5,877 bases of DNA from contig DATEKI010000251.1 in NCBI GenBank assembly GCA_035277545.1, forward strand, positions 1 through 5,877, read 5' to 3'. Each line of letters begins with the position of its first letter. Positions within the stretch are counted from its first letter, which is position 1. The notes under the pieces were generated by a model. That model saw nothing but the letters and a program-made list of their open reading frames with translations, searched no databases and had not been told where the DNA came from. A program made the position numbers and the translations under genes. Positions 4,884-5,877 of the stretch are shown here, in pieces. Source of the DNA: 66-474 sp035277545 (GTDB lineage Bacteria; Pseudomonadota; Gammaproteobacteria; Xanthomonadales; Rhodanobacteraceae).

Positions 4884-5678
4884 ATGCGCAAGACCTTCCT
4901 CGCGTTGTTGCTGCTGTTCGGTCCTGCATCGTTTGCGCACGCCGCGATGCGTACGCAAACCGTCGACTACGGCGTCGATGGCAAGGCCATGCAGGGCGTG
5001 CTGGTCTGGGACGATGCGGTGAAGACGCCGCGCCCCGGGCTGCTGATGATCCCGGACTGGGTCGGTATCAATCCGGTGAACATCGATTTCGCCAAGACGA
5101 TTGCCGGCAAGGACTACGTGATCTTCATGGGCGACATGTACGGCAAGGATCTGCGCCCGAAGGACAGCAAGGAAGCGCAGGCCGCGACCAGGCCGCTGTA
5201 CGCCGATCGGCCGATGTTGCGCAAACGCGTCGCCGTTGCCTTCGCCGAATTGAAGATGCTGACGGCGAAACACGCGGCGCCGATCGACGCGTCGAAGCTC
5301 GCGGCTATCGGATTCTGCTTCGGCGGCACGTCCGTGCTCGACCTCGCGCGCAGCGGCAGCGACGTCGCTGCCGTGGTGAGCTTCCACGGCGGCCTGGGTA
5401 CCGACGATCCCGCGCTCGCGACGCACATCAAGGCGCGCGTGCTGGCGATGAATGGCGCCGACGATCGTGGCACCATGCCGGATGCGCCAGCATTCATGAA
5501 GGAAATGCAGCAGAGTCCCGCGCCGTGGCAATTCGTGGTGTTCGGTGGTGCAGTGCACTGCTTCGCCGAGCCCCAGGCGCATTCACCGCCGGGCTGCGTG
5601 TACGACCCGCCGGTGGCAAAGCGCGCGTTTGCGTTGATGCACGCGTGGCTGGACGAGGCGTTCGCGGGGAAGCCGTGA
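4884..5678 (+). CDS. Exported dienelactone-hydrolase-family alpha/beta hydrolase
   Basis: This 264-residue protein starts with a signal peptide (M-R-K, hydrophobic 5-13, likely cleavage after A-H-A at 18-20), so the mature enzyme of about 244 residues should be periplasmic. Family members hydrolyse esters or lactones with a Cys-Asp-His triad. The nucleophile elbow is G-F-C-F-G-G at 143-148 with Cys145, the acid is Asp193 or Asp194 in G-A-D-D (191-194), and His225 lies in G-G-A-V-H-C-F-A-E-P (221-230). P-D-W-V-G-I-N at 57-63 occupies the usual oxyanion/active-site loop after the second strand. Classical DLH of chlorocatechol degradation is cytoplasmic and about 236 residues long; no catechol-pathway gene is nearby, so that role is unlikely and the substrate is unknown. 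It lies 12 bases after ubiI on the same strand, probably as the last gene of the operon; a link to ubiquinone is not evident. A 10-bp hairpin follows its stop. Confidence 0.88.
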   Translation: MRKTFLALLLLFGPASFAHAAMRTQTVDYGVDGKAMQGVLVWDDAVKTPRPGLLMIPDWVGINPVNIDFAKTIAGKDYVIFMGDMYGKDLRPKDSKEAQAATRPLYADRPMLRKRVAVAFAELKMLTAKHAAPIDASKLAAIGFCFGGTSVLDLARSGSDVAAVVSFHGGLGTDDPALATHIKARVLAMNGADDRGTMPDAPAFMKEMQQSPAPWQFVVFGGAVHCFAEPQAHSPPGCVYDPPVAKRAFALMHAWLDEAFAGKP

Positions 5679-5679
5679 A

Positions 5680-5702
5680 CCCCTCTCCCTTCGGGAGAGG
5701 GG
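5680..5702. terminator. 10-bp GC-rich hairpin between convergent genes, repeat-like
   Basis: CCCCTCTCCC (5680-5689) pairs perfectly with GGGAGAGGGG (5693-5702) around a TTC loop, occupying nearly the whole 28-base gap between the two convergent stop codons. Neither strand continues into a T-tract, so it would be a weak intrinsic terminator despite the stable stem; it may mainly protect both 3' ends. The CCCTCTCCC...GGGAGAGGG motif resembles a dispersed intergenic repeat I recall from Xanthomonas-like genomes. Only one copy is in this window. Confidence 0.6.
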
Positions 5703-5706
5703 GGGC

Positions 5707-5877
5707 TCAACTCGTGCGGTTGACCGCGTAATCCGCCAACCCCGCCAGCGCGTCGCGGTATTCGGAGCGCGGCAAGCCTTCCAGCGCGGCGTGCGCGGCG
5801 TCGGCGTGGGCTTCCGCCTTGGCGCGGGTGCGCTCGAGTGCGCCGGTGCCGCGGATCGCCGCGATGATCACGTCCAG
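5707..5877 (-). CDS. ispB: Polyprenyl (octaprenyl) diphosphate synthase, C-terminal 56 residues (partial)
   Basis: Reading the minus strand from 5877 to the TGA at 5709-5707 gives 56 residues without interruption, beginning L-D-V-I-I-A-A-I and containing G-A-L-E-R-T-R-A-K-A-E-A-H-A (12-25), A-L-E-G-L-P (35-40) and a final A-L-A-G-L-A-D-Y-A-V-N-R-T-S. This matches the C-terminal end of E. coli IspB (alternating-helix tail with x-L-E-x-T-R, A-L-x-x-L-P and a closing A-L-x-x-L-A-x-x-A-V-x-R). The enzyme extends farnesyl diphosphate with isopentenyl diphosphate to make the ubiquinone side chain. The catalytic DDxxD motifs lie outside the window. It converges on the ubiH-ubiI operon, so genes for one pathway meet here. 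Other trans-prenyl synthases share a similar tail, but the alignment and context favour IspB. Confidence 0.82.
   Translation of the reverse strand: MDVIIAAIRGTGALERTRAKAEAHADAAHAALEGLPRSEYRDALAGLADYAVNRTS

Noticed and set aside
3519..5582. A 687-residue open frame on the minus strand, antisense to ubiH, ubiI and the hydrolase gene
   Set aside because: Its translation is rich in Arg, His, Gln and Ala with no recognisable domain, it lies opposite three well-supported genes, and long antisense frames are expected where third codon positions are mostly G or C.
4298..5731. A 477-residue plus-strand frame across ubiI and the hydrolase gene
   Set aside because: It is an alternate-frame reading of two genes whose own frames contain full catalytic motifs; its translation is Arg/Ala/Gly-rich with no domain.
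1..5877. Mobile elements, CRISPR arrays, tRNA genes or phage genes
   Set aside because: No direct-repeat arrays, transposase or integrase motifs, terminal inverted repeats around a gene, or cloverleaf-type sequences were found; the genes are tightly packed housekeeping types.

Overview
The window looks like chromosomal DNA from a high-GC gammaproteobacterium, most likely of the Xanthomonadales/Lysobacterales. The grounds are the strong G/C bias at third codon positions, a UbiH/UbiI pair with an octaprenyl-diphosphate-synthase-like gene (a ubiquinone-8 respiratory organism), and a CCCTCTCCC/GGGAGAGGG intergenic hairpin of a kind I recall from Xanthomonas relatives. The family and genus cannot be fixed from the sequence alone. 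It is compact, housekeeping-type DNA: no mobile element, CRISPR array, tRNA or rRNA gene was seen.

Layout. Positions 1-141 hold the 3' end of a rhodanese-like gene on the + strand. A 144-base non-coding stretch rich in inverted repeats follows, where this gene converges with a minus-strand operon. Transcribed leftwards from about 2407, that operon encodes a DUF6580 membrane protein (2385-1780), a PduO-type cob(I)alamin adenosyltransferase (1780-1214) and a class II-like histone-deacetylase-family amidohydrolase (1209-286). The three genes overlap by one base (TGATG) or are 4 bases apart. A divergent promoter region of about 87 bases (2386-2472) separates it from a plus-strand operon: ubiH (2473-3687), a second UbiH/COQ6-family hydroxylase that is probably ubiI (3684-4871), and an exported dienelactone-hydrolase-family protein (4884-5678). 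A 10-bp hairpin (5680-5702) lies between this operon and the convergent 3' end of an ispB-like polyprenyl diphosphate synthase gene (5707 to beyond 5877, minus strand).

How the genes fit together. UbiH, UbiI and IspB belong to one pathway: IspB makes the polyprenyl tail and the two flavoprotein monooxygenases hydroxylate the ring at different carbons. A third ring hydroxylase (Coq7 or UbiF) would have to lie elsewhere. The leftward operon points to cobalamin handling: an adenosyltransferase translationally coupled to a small multi-spanning membrane protein that may be a B12 or corrinoid importer.

The two most interesting signals are (1) this membrane protein/adenosyltransferase coupling, with a cysteine in a transmembrane helix that recalls BtuM, and (2) a 22-bp imperfect dyad with FNR/CRP-like half-sites in the divergent promoter, placed to repress ubiH (which also looks leaderless) and to activate the leftward operon. 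Both are inferences from sequence. I saw no clear previously undescribed multi-gene system.
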